DNA of 64,000 nucleotides from Betaproteobacteria bacterium. GTDB lineage: Bacteria; Pseudomonadota; Gammaproteobacteria; Burkholderiales; Casimicrobiaceae. Position numbers and translations under genes: made by a program. Positions 57,346-64,000 of the stretch are shown here, piece by piece. The stretch is taken from contig JAAFJO010000001.1 in assembly GCA_013298145.1 (NCBI GenBank), forward strand, positions 1 to 64,000. Reading direction: 5' to 3'. Numbering within the stretch: position 1 is the first letter of the stretch; every line of letters begins with the position of its first letter. The notes under the pieces are model-generated. The model saw nothing but the letters and a program-made list of their open reading frames with translations, was not told where the DNA came from and did not search any database.

Positions 57346-58298
57346 AGCCCAGCGCTTTGTAAGCGATTGGCGTGCTGGCGAAACAATGTTTTCGGGTTCA
57401 CCGAAAAGATATCGACCAGCCCGAGCGTTTGATTGACTTCGTCGAGGTGGTTCTGGCTATAGACGCCGAGCGAGCGCCCCAGCTTCGACGAACACACGGA
57501 GACCAGCCCATCGTTCTGCACGAACAGGCCATGCAACGGCGCAACGATGCCGAGCGGCGCGTCGAGCGGATCGAGAATGTTGGTGAGCACGCGATCGCCC
57601 GTCCACGAGTAATAACGAATGCCGTTCACGACATTGGCGCCCTCGCCGCAATTGGTCGTCGGGATGCCCTGTGGAAACTTTGCGTTGAATGCGGCCGAAC
57701 CTGCGCTCGTAAGCGAAAGCAACCCGGCAATCGCATTTTCTTCGTAGCCCGGTTTGCTAGAGAAAAAACCGATCACTTGCCCGAGCGCGTTGGCAACGCT
57801 TGCCGCGACTCCGCGCAACCAAGAGCCTTCGCGCAGATTGTCATTCACAAAATCTGCGACCTTCGAGCCTTTGTTCGGGCCACCGACTGCTGTGACCGAC
57901 GCGACGAGCTGCGGCGCAACAGCGGCAACGTAGCGCACCGTGTGGCTGCCATGCGAATGGCCGATCAGATTTACTTTTTGCGCGCCGGTAATCGCGATCA
58001 CGTTTTTCACTTGTTGCAAGAGCTGCTCACCGCGTTCCTCCGAACTGTTAAACGCGGAGACTTCAGCGACAAACACCCGCGCGCCACCATCGCGCAACGA
58101 TTGCGGAATGCCGTAGAAATAATCGATCGCGCCGATTCGGTCGAACCCGGACATGCCGTGCATGAGCACAATCGGATACTTTGTCGTCGTGTAACCGGCG
58201 TGCGTTACCGATGCGGCGATGGCGAAAACCGCCGCCAAAACAACTCGCTGCCACTGCATGCCGCAATGCGCGGCCACCACACGTGTGATGCTCAACAT
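57342..58298 (-). CDS. Foldase-dependent triacylglycerol lipase (family I)
   Basis: The protein is 318 residues. A signal peptide (VVLAAVFAIAASVTHAG) is followed by YPIVLMHGMSGFDRI, the nucleophile elbow NLIGHSHGSHTVRYVAA and a C-terminal part with catalytic Asp and His candidates (NDGLVSVCSSKLG, YSQNHLDEVNQTLG) that resemble the calcium-binding region of Burkholderia/Pseudomonas lipases. The start at 58298 follows GGAGG at the right distance. The foldase gene follows directly. It is secreted after folding. Confidence 0.92.
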   Translation of the reverse strand: MLSITRVVAAHCGMQWQRVVLAAVFAIAASVTHAGYTTTKYPIVLMHGMSGFDRIGAIDYFYGIPQSLRDGGARVFVAEVSAFNSSEERGEQLLQQVKNVIAITGAQKVNLIGHSHGSHTVRYVAAVAPQLVASVTAVGGPNKGSKVADFVNDNLREGSWLRGVAASVANALGQVIGFFSSKPGYEENAIAGLLSLTSAGSAAFNAKFPQGIPTTNCGEGANVVNGIRYYSWTGDRVLTNILDPLDAPLGIVAPLHGLFVQNDGLVSVCSSKLGRSLGVYSQNHLDEVNQTLGLVDIFSVNPKTLFRQHANRLQSAGL

Positions 58299-58342
58299 CA
58301 ACTGCCTCCTTTGGTTGGATTTGCACCGGTCTGGACAGCTCT

Positions 58343-58487
58343 GAAAGACCTTTGCACAACGTAGCGAGAGCCCGTCAGACGAGGAATGAATGCTCGAAAA
58401 CACCGGAGCGTACGTGGGTACGTGAGGATTTTTCGAGCATTCTTGACGACGTATCACGGGCTCGCAGTAGTTGTGCAAAGGTCTTTC
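58343..58487. repeat. Palindromic MITE-like element
   Basis: The element is 145 bp with perfect 18-bp terminal inverted repeats (GAAAGACCTTTGCACAAC) and nested inner stems (TGCTCGAAAA / TTTTCGAGCA and GTACGTG pairs). A degenerate copy lies at 26053-26180. It encodes nothing and would need a transposase from elsewhere. Confidence 0.85.
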
Positions 58488-58694
58488 TATACGGCTGTTT
58501 GGAACGACTGTTTTTCTGTGCTAGGCCGAAATCCATGAATCAGAAAACGCTTCAAACGGAGTGGAAACCCTGAGCTGCAGCGCAGCAAAACTCGAGCGCA
58601 CCCGCGCACGGTATCGTTGGGCCACAAAAGCCTTAAGTTGACTTGATGTCCGAAAACGGCGAATCACTGCAACGCGCGTCGCTAAACTGCCGAC

Positions 58695-60233
58695 ATGTCC
58701 ACCGCAATTGAAAATACATCAGGCAAGACGAAATCGCTTCGCAGCTTTCCGCCGGAAGTCTGCTATCAGGCGATGAAATCGCATGACGCGCGATTTGATG
58801 GGCGGTTCTTCGTCGGCGTTGCTTCGACCAAAATTTATTGCCGCCCAATTTGTCGGGTGAAACTGCCGCTCTTCAAAAACTGTTCGTTTCATCCGAGCGC
58901 CGCGGCGGCGGAGTCTGCGGGGTTTCGCCCCTGTCTGAAATGCCGACCTGAACTTGCGCCCGGATTTGCGGCGAGCGAGGCGAGCACAACCCTTGCCCGA
59001 ACGGCGGCACGCCTCATCGAGGACGCGGTCGCAGGCGTCGGGAAGTTTGATGATGATCTGAGCACGATTGCGAATCGCATCGGCGTGACGGATCGGCATC
59101 TGCGGCGAATTTTTCAATCGGAGTTCGGGGTTTCTCCGGTGCAATACGCGCAGACGCAACGCTTGTTGCTCGCGAAGCGTTTGTTGACCGACACCGCATT
59201 ACCTGTCGCGAACGTCGCATTCGCGAGCGGGTTTTCTAGCGTGCGCCGCATGAATACGCTTTTTGCGGAGCGCTACGGTTTTGCGCCCACGCGGTTGCGC
59301 AAAGAGGCGGACGCGTCGCCAAGCGTGAACAGCGGCGGGCAGTTCTTTACGTTCAATCTCTCATATCGTCCGCCGTACGATTGGGATTGGATGCTTTCCT
59401 TCTTTGAGAAGCGCGCGATCCCGAGCGTTGAGGCCGTGGTTGATGGCTCATACCGACGGATCCTCCGCTTCGCGCGAGACGGCGAATCAACGATCACGGG
59501 TTGGTTGCAAGTAAGACATGCGCCGACAAAGAACTCACTTGAAATCATGCTTTCGCCCGCGTTCGCGCCGGTGATCGCGGGCGTGCTCGCGCACGTGAAG
59601 CGGGTGTTCGATTTGCATGCGGATCCAGTGGAAATTTCTGCTGCGTTGGGCACGCTCGCGAAGAACGCGAATGGTGTGCGTTTGCCCGGCGCATTCGATG
59701 GCTTTGAATTGGCCGTGCGTGCGGTGCTCGGCCAGCAAGTGACCGTGAAGGCGGCGCGTACGCTGGCGACGCGATTTGTTGGGGCGCATGGCGAGGCGAT
59801 AGCGTTTGACATCGCACCGCCGTTTGACGGCTTGAATTACGCCTTCCCAACGGCATCGAAAGTCGCGCAACTCACGCAGGACGACATCGCGAAACACGGG
59901 ATCGTGTCTGCGCGCGCGAATGCGATCATCGCGATCGCGCAAAAGGTTGTGAGTGGTGAACTCGACTTGTCGCCGAGTGCGTCGCTCGAAGCGGCAAGCG
60001 TTGCGCTGCAATCGATTAAAGGCATTGGTCCGTGGACGGCGCATTACATCGCGATGCGTGCGCTCTCATGGCCCGATGCGTTTCCGCCGCAGGACGTCGC
60101 GCTACTCAATGCGCTTGAGTTGCCGAATACTGCGAAAGGGCAGCGCGAGGCGGATGCCATTGCCGAAGCGTGGCGGCCTTGGCGGAGCTATGCGGTGATG
60201 CATTTGTGGCGGAGCCTAGAAACGAACCAGTAG
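58695..60233 (+). CDS. Ada-type methyl sensor fused to AlkA-type 3-methyladenine glycosylase
   Basis: The protein is 512 residues with three parts. The Ada zinc domain has four Cys (YCRPICR, FRPCLKCRPE) and accepts methyl groups from phosphotriesters in DNA. The AraC-type helix-turn-helix has VTDRHLRRIFQSEFGVSP and NVAFASGFSSVRRMN. The C-terminal HhH-GPD glycosylase has FELAVRAVLGQQVTVKAAR and IKGIGPWTAHYIAMRA, which removes alkylated bases. So it is both regulator and repair enzyme of the adaptive response. Ada's own methyltransferase domain is absent, and ogt follows 80 bases later. Confidence 0.92.
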   Translation: MSTAIENTSGKTKSLRSFPPEVCYQAMKSHDARFDGRFFVGVASTKIYCRPICRVKLPLFKNCSFHPSAAAAESAGFRPCLKCRPELAPGFAASEASTTLARTAARLIEDAVAGVGKFDDDLSTIANRIGVTDRHLRRIFQSEFGVSPVQYAQTQRLLLAKRLLTDTALPVANVAFASGFSSVRRMNTLFAERYGFAPTRLRKEADASPSVNSGGQFFTFNLSYRPPYDWDWMLSFFEKRAIPSVEAVVDGSYRRILRFARDGESTITGWLQVRHAPTKNSLEIMLSPAFAPVIAGVLAHVKRVFDLHADPVEISAALGTLAKNANGVRLPGAFDGFELAVRAVLGQQVTVKAARTLATRFVGAHGEAIAFDIAPPFDGLNYAFPTASKVAQLTQDDIAKHGIVSARANAIIAIAQKVVSGELDLSPSASLEAASVALQSIKGIGPWTAHYIAMRALSWPDAFPPQDVALLNALELPNTAKGQREADAIAEAWRPWRSYAVMHLWRSLETNQ

Positions 60234-60313
60234 TCGCCCGTTTTTGGAGCGCGCTTCCCTCACCCAACGCTGCGCGTTGACCTCTCCCAAAGGGAGAGGC
60301 GGAAAGTTGAGAT

Positions 60314-60796
60314 ATGAAAAAACACTTCACACACTTTGATTCACCGATGGGCACGTTACTCGCGGTCGCGGCTGACGATGCGATCACTGATCTGCACATC
60401 ATTTCTGGCAAGTACGTGCCAAAGATCGCGGATGATTGGGTCGATTCACCGACGCTTCCGGTGTTCTTGCAATTGCGGCAGGAGCTCACGGAGTACTTCG
60501 CGGGCGCGCGCAAAAATTTCACGGTGAAACTCGCGCCCGAGGGAACAGAGTTTCAGCGCGCAGCGTGGCGGGCGTTAACTCAGATTCCGTTCGGGCAAAC
60601 GCGATCGTATGGCGAGCAAGCGGCGGCCATCGGTAAACCCAAAGCAGTGCGTGCGATTGGCGCCGCAAACGGCCGAAACCCGATTGGTATCGTCATTCCC
60701 TGTCATCGCGTGATTGGCGCGAACGGAACGTTGACGGGCTATGCAGGCGGGCTCGACAAGAAGGAGTTCTTGCTGAAACTGGAAGGGATTTTGTGA
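60314..60796 (+). CDS. ogt: O6-alkylguanine-DNA alkyltransferase
   Basis: The protein is 160 residues. The acceptor Cys sits in IVIPCHRVIGANGTLTGYAGG; the recognition helix EFQRAAWRALTQIPFGQTRS and the Arg finger AVRAIGAANGRNPIG precede it. It transfers alkyl groups from O6-guanine to itself, so each molecule acts once. A short hairpin lies at 60281-60299 (CCTCTCCC / GGGAGAGG) before the start; it includes the GGGAGAGG that may act as ribosome site. It is probably in the same operon as the Ada/AlkA fusion. Confidence 0.93.
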   Translation: MKKHFTHFDSPMGTLLAVAADDAITDLHIISGKYVPKIADDWVDSPTLPVFLQLRQELTEYFAGARKNFTVKLAPEGTEFQRAAWRALTQIPFGQTRSYGEQAAAIGKPKAVRAIGAANGRNPIGIVIPCHRVIGANGTLTGYAGGLDKKEFLLKLEGIL

Positions 60797-60944
60797 CGGA
60801 CTCTTTCCTATCGTCACCGCGTGGTTGCGCGAGCCTGGAGTGGCCGACGCGCATGAGCCAACGACAGCGCTGACGTTGGCATAGGTATTTTTCGTTAGCG
60901 ACGGTTTGATGCCGCTAAGGCACGCTGCTTCGTTCGAATCGAGC

Positions 60945-60969
60945 AAAGCGCGGTCAAGCCCGCGCCTAC
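60945..60969. repeat. Dispersed intergenic repeat, copy 2
   Basis: This is the same 25 bases as in 54067-54092, with AAAGCGCGGTCAAGCCCGC readable in both. Confidence 0.7.
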
Positions 60970-61008
60970 GCCGAACATTTACTTCCATTCTTACCATCCG
61001 AACAATCA

Positions 61009-61887
61009 ATGAAACCGCGCGATCTCTTCGATTTCGTACTTCTCGCTGCACTCTGGGGCGCATCGTTTCTCTTCATCCGCGTGGGCGCGCCTGAGTTTGG
61101 ACCGATCACGCTGATTGGCTTGCGCGTGTTGATCGCGGCGATTTGCCTATGGCCGCTACTTTGGCTGATGCAGAGAAATTCAACGAACGTCATGCGCTCG
61201 CACGCGATGCCGCTCGCCGTGGTGGGTGTCACGAACTCGGCGCTGCCGTTCTGCTTGCTCGCATTCGCGTCTCTGTCGCTCACCGCTGGATTCACCTCGC
61301 TCATCAATGCGAGCGTGCCACTGTGGGCGGCGCTGATCGGGCTTGTGTGGCTTCGCGCATCGATGAACGGCGCGCAGTGGTTCGGGCTCGCGCTTGGCGT
61401 AGTGGGGATGGTGATCCTGACGTGGGGAAAAGTTGATTTCAAACCGGGCGGCTCGGGAGTAGCGATCCTTGCCGGGCTCATCGCCACCTGCTCCTACGGC
61501 TTTTCTACCCACTACGCGAAGAGGCGGTTGACGGCTGTGCCGCCGCTTGGCGTCGCGACCGGCAGCCAGACGGCGGCGGCGATCGTTTTGCTTCCGCTCA
61601 CGGCATGGTTTTGGCCACAAGCCAATCCGTCAGTGGGTGCTTGGGTGTCGCTTATCCTGCTCGGCACATTCTCGACCGCGCTTGCCTACATCCTTTACTT
61701 CCGCTTAATCGCTGGGCTAGGGGGGCAAAAAGCATCAACCGTGACTTTTCTGATTCCAGTCTTCGCGTCCCTGTGGGGTTGGGTTTTTCTAGGAGAAACT
61801 GTCACGCGTACGATGCTGGTCGGCGGCAGCGTTGTGCTGCTAGGAACGGCGCTCACGTTGGGCTTATTGGGCAAACGATCACGTTAA
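61009..61887 (+). CDS. EamA/DMT-family transporter
   Basis: The protein is 292 residues with two EamA repeats. Examples are [40 protein letters not shown] and, in the second half, [20 protein letters not shown] followed by [17 protein letters not shown]. It is distinct from the other DMT gene in the window. The substrate is unknown. It stands where dnaA is usually found next to rpmH, but on the same strand. Confidence 0.9.
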   Translation: MKPRDLFDFVLLAALWGASFLFIRVGAPEFGPITLIGLRVLIAAICLWPLLWLMQRNSTNVMRSHAMPLAVVGVTNSALPFCLLAFASLSLTAGFTSLINASVPLWAALIGLVWLRASMNGAQWFGLALGVVGMVILTWGKVDFKPGGSGVAILAGLIATCSYGFSTHYAKRRLTAVPPLGVATGSQTAAAIVLLPLTAWFWPQANPSVGAWVSLILLGTFSTALAYILYFRLIAGLGGQKASTVTFLIPVFASLWGWVFLGETVTRTMLVGGSVVLLGTALTLGLLGKRSR

Positions 61888-61935
61888 TCCATTAGGTGTT
61901 TCCGTCTATTTGGGCAAAAAGCCTGTTGCGAACGC

Positions 61936-61941
61936 TATAAT
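61936..61941 (+). promoter_or_regulatory. Putative -10 box of the rpmH promoter
   Basis: A perfect TATAAT lies 100 bases before rpmH. No equally good -35 box stands at the usual spacing; TTGGGC upstream is 20 bases away. Confidence 0.5.
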
Positions 61942-62041
61942 TGAGGGCTTTTTCGCCGTTTCGTACCTATTTTCCTGGGGCAGCGGCGTGGCAGTCGGCA
62001 ATCGTTTCGACTGCATTCCTCTTCCAAGAAAAGAGTTCACT

Positions 62042-62176
62042 ATGAAACGTACATTCCAACCTTCCGTTATCCGTCGTAAGCGCAACCACGGCTTCCGCGC
62101 TCGTATGAGCACCAAAGCGGGTCGCCAAATCCTTAACGGTCGTCGCGCCAAGGGTCGCAAAGTTCTCTCTGCGTAA
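62042..62176 (+). CDS. rpmH: Ribosomal protein L34
   Basis: The protein is 44 residues with the full L34 sequence pattern: [20 protein letters not shown], then [12 protein letters not shown] and [12 protein letters not shown]. It is part of the large ribosomal subunit. It is the first gene of the conserved rpmH-rnpA-yidD-yidC order. The divergent dnaA gene that usually stands upstream is absent here. Confidence 0.98.
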   Translation: MKRTFQPSVIRRKRNHGFRARMSTKAGRQILNGRRAKGRKVLSA

Positions 62177-62224
62177 GCACGAGCTGCGCACCGCGCTTGA
62201 TCTTGGTAAACCGGGCTAACCGGG

Positions 62225-62707
62225 GTGACCGGGGCGAAATTCCCACGAGACGCCCGGCTTTTGACGCCGGACGCGTTCACTCGCGTACTGAAAACGCGGC
62301 CCTTTCGCGGCAAGTTTCTTTGGATCTATCGGCTTGATCGCGCGCAGAGCGAACCGGCAAACGCGGTAACGACTTCGGGCGAGAACCTAGAAGCCGAAGC
62401 GACGAACCGCGGAAACCCTGCCGTCGTCCCGCTTGCAAACTCCTACCGTGGGCCACAACTCGGCATAATGATCGGTAAACGCAACGCCAAAACCGCTGTT
62501 CTTCGAAATGCGATCAAACGTCGCATTCGCGAGCAGTTTCGGTTGCGCGCGGCACGGTTGCCGGTGCGGGCCTACGTAGTGCGTCTCTCAGCGCCGGCTT
62601 CAAAAGCTGACACCTCAGCGATTGTGGGCGAATGGGTTGATTCGATGGAGATCGATATCAAAAAGAACGTCGCGCTAGCCCATAATAAATCGGGGCAAGC
62701 GTTGTGA
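62225..62707 (+). CDS. rnpA: RNase P protein component
   Basis: The protein is 160 residues. The RNR motif is clear (GIMIGKRNAKTAVLRNAIKR, then IREQF), and the N-terminal LLTPDAFTRVL fits the family. The usual length is about 120; the extra residues form an insert of about 35, rich in Ala, Glu and Asn, between strand 2 (FLWIYRLDR) and the RNR part. It starts with GTG. Together with the RNA subunit it matures tRNA 5' ends. Its stop overlaps yidD. Confidence 0.93.
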   Translation: MTGAKFPRDARLLTPDAFTRVLKTRPFRGKFLWIYRLDRAQSEPANAVTTSGENLEAEATNRGNPAVVPLANSYRGPQLGIMIGKRNAKTAVLRNAIKRRIREQFRLRAARLPVRAYVVRLSAPASKADTSAIVGEWVDSMEIDIKKNVALAHNKSGQAL

Positions 62708-62979
62708 AGTCACAATTTAGCACTGCGCCTGGGCTCTCGCATGCGGTCAATGCCGTGGGCGAAGGCGCACTCATCGCACTCATCAAAGGCTATCGCTACG
62801 GCATTCGGCCAATGTTGGGTCAACGCTGCCGATTTTTTCCGAGCTGCTCTGAATACGCGCTTGAGGCCGTGCAAACACATGGCGCGGCGAAAGGCAGCTA
62901 TTTAGGCGCGAAACGGCTGCTCAAATGTCAGCCGTGGCATGCCGGCGGCTTTGATCCGGTCCCCGAAAAGAAATCTTAG
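62704..62979 (+). CDS. yidD: Membrane protein insertion efficiency factor YidD
   Basis: The protein is 91 residues. Family motifs are ALIKGYRYGIRPMLGQRCRF, FPSCSEYALEAVQTHG and LLKCQPWHAGGFDPVP with three conserved Cys. The GTG start overlaps the rnpA stop (GTGA). It helps YidC-dependent insertion of membrane proteins. Confidence 0.95.
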   Translation: MKSQFSTAPGLSHAVNAVGEGALIALIKGYRYGIRPMLGQRCRFFPSCSEYALEAVQTHGAAKGSYLGAKRLLKCQPWHAGGFDPVPEKKS

Positions 62980-62986
62980 AGAAACT

Positions 62987-63026
62987 CTACGCGAGCGCAC
63001 CTGCCTGTGCTCGCGTAGATTTTTTT
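62987..63026 (+). terminator. Rho-independent terminator between yidD and yidC
   Basis: The 10-bp stem CTACGCGAGC / GCTCGCGTAG is followed by ATTTTTTTG. It ends 20 bases before yidC, so some transcripts stop here and yidC may have its own promoter or read-through. Confidence 0.85.
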
Positions 63027-63045
63027 GAATGAACTAAAGCCCACC

Positions 63046-64000
63046 ATGGACTTTCAGCGTTTACTTTTGGTTGTAATTTTCTCGATGTCGGGCCTGTTTC
63101 TATTCCAGGCCTGGCAGAAAGAAAATAATCCAACCCCCCCCGCGCAAGTCGCCGCCAAGGACACGAAGGCCGCGCCCGCCACGAACGGCACCGCTCCTGC
63201 AGCAAAAGCTAACGGATCAAGCGATGTGCCTGGTGCCGCGAGCACCGCACCTACCGCAGCATCCGGCGCTGCGCCCGCAAATGCGGTGGCAACGCCCGCA
63301 GTAGGCGAAGTTTTCACGGTTGAGACCGATCTCGCGAGCTATCGCATCAACACCGTCGGCGGTGTGATTGAAGAGGTCGCCCTTTCCAAGCATCGCGATG
63401 GTGCCGATAAGTCAAAGCCGTATCTCACGATGATGAAAGGCGGCGATCGCCTTCATGTTGCGCAAACCGGCTTGTTCGCGCAGGGCGTCGAGCTGCCGAA
63501 TCACAACACGGTTTACACCAAGGTTTCCACCAATACCAAGATGGGAACGAGCGACACGCTGGAAGTGCGTCTCTCAGCGCCCATTTCTAGCGGCGGCAAG
63601 AACGATCTTGTTTATACGTTTAAGCGCGGCAGCTACATCGTTGATGTGACCCACGAGATCACCAACGGCGGCGCAGCGCCAATCACACCGACCGCCTATT
63701 TCCATCTGCACCGCGATAGCAAAGTCACAGGCGGATCGAATGCGATGATCGGCATCTTCACGGGGCCTGCGGTCTACACGGAAAAAGAGAAGTACAAGAA
63801 GGTTAGTTTCAGCGATCTAGAGAAGAAGAAAACCAACCTCCATCCCGCCGAAGCCACCGACGGTTGGGTAGCAATGGTGGAGCACTACTTCGTGAACGCT
63901 TGGCTGCCAAAGCAGGGCGATAAACGCGAGTTCTACACCAGCAAACAGGATGGCGATGCCTACCGTGCGGGTGTGAAATTTGCCGTGCCCGCCATCGCGC
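63046..64000 (+). CDS. yidC: Membrane protein insertase YidC (5' part, cut by window end)
   Basis: At least 318 residues are visible. A start helix (FQRLLLVVIFSMSGLFLFQA) is followed by an Ala/Pro-rich linker and the periplasmic domain with VFTVETDLASYRINTVGGVI and AATSLM-free beta strands to VEHYFVNAWLPK. The catalytic membrane helices lie beyond the window. YidC inserts proteins into the inner membrane. Its ATG is 67 bases after yidD, behind a terminator. Confidence 0.95.
   Translation, partial: MDFQRLLLVVIFSMSGLFLFQAWQKENNPTPPAQVAAKDTKAAPATNGTAPAAKANGSSDVPGAASTAPTAASGAAPANAVATPAVGEVFTVETDLASYRINTVGGVIEEVALSKHRDGADKSKPYLTMMKGGDRLHVAQTGLFAQGVELPNHNTVYTKVSTNTKMGTSDTLEVRLSAPISSGGKNDLVYTFKRGSYIVDVTHEITNGGAAPITPTAYFHLHRDSKVTGGSNAMIGIFTGPAVYTEKEKYKKVSFSDLEKKKTNLHPAEATDGWVAMVEHYFVNAWLPKQGDKREFYTSKQDGDAYRAGVKFAVPAIA

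Noticed and set aside
1..64000. CRISPR arrays
   Set aside because: I saw no regularly spaced direct repeats with unique spacers anywhere in the window; repeats found are isolated or tandem without spacers.

Overview
The window reads as a betaproteobacterial chromosome. Supporting this are an rpmH-rnpA-yidD-yidC cluster at the right end, rpoH with a perfect CIRCE operator upstream, a lipase with its foldase, and several proteobacterial families (YqjD/YqjE-like, YihY, PhoX, Tat-type signal). The genus cannot be named from this sequence alone.

Region 1 (about 1-26,770) is a genomic island devoted to defence. Its core is a long minus-strand array, 18,775 down to 1,372, with overlaps or short gaps. 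In transcription order it encodes a 1,764-residue DEAD/DEAH helicase ending in a DUF1998-like domain, an SNF2-type helicase, a 1,328-residue Eco57I-like adenine DNA methyltransferase, a DUF3696-type AAA ATPase, a PIN nuclease, an RNA/DNA ligase-fold nucleotidyltransferase, an HNH nuclease and a DUF262-DUF1524 (GmrSD/SspE-like) nuclease. A ParB-like gene follows. The SNF2 helicase, methyltransferase and DUF1998 helicase resemble class 1 DISARM, but DrmA-like and DrmB-like parts are in one protein, no PLD nuclease (DrmC) is seen, and a PIN-ligase-HNH-DUF262 cassette is added. On the other side of a decayed IS3-family element lie a DUF2779 nuclease and a WYL regulator (plus strand), convergent with an AAA+ ATPase/PD-(D/E)XK pair (minus strand). 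A 21-bp near-palindrome stands before the DUF2779 gene and, in matching form, before the AAA+ gene. This suggests that the WYL protein controls the island. The right boundary is marked by a 48-bp 3' fragment of a tRNA-Lys(TTT) gene followed by a terminator, as left by an integrase using the tRNA 3' end.

Region 2 (26,773-45,000) is native chromosome with much apparent decay. It holds an AI-2E-family transporter, a gene-poor stretch with a wrecked IS3-type transposase, a DUF2177 membrane protein, a CRP/FNR regulator divergent from a BLUF blue-light sensor, a two-component cluster, and a run of small stress-type membrane proteins (DUF1328, YqjD/YqjE-like, BON lipoprotein). It continues with a frameshifted YihY gene, a crystallin/glycine-zipper protein, a hemerythrin-like protein, PhoX and RpoH.

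Region 3 (45,000-64,000) holds a frameshifted Hsp70-like gene, two paralogous exported DUF5648-like proteins, an ABC exporter, an HNH protein, two EamA transporters, an alpha/beta hydrolase, cca with an in-frame 21-bp duplication, an AbrB/PIN toxin-antitoxin pair, a lipase-foldase pair, a palindromic MITE, an Ada/AlkA fusion next to ogt, and then rpmH-rnpA-yidD-yidC. yidC runs off the end of the window. dnaA, the usual neighbour of rpmH, is not there.
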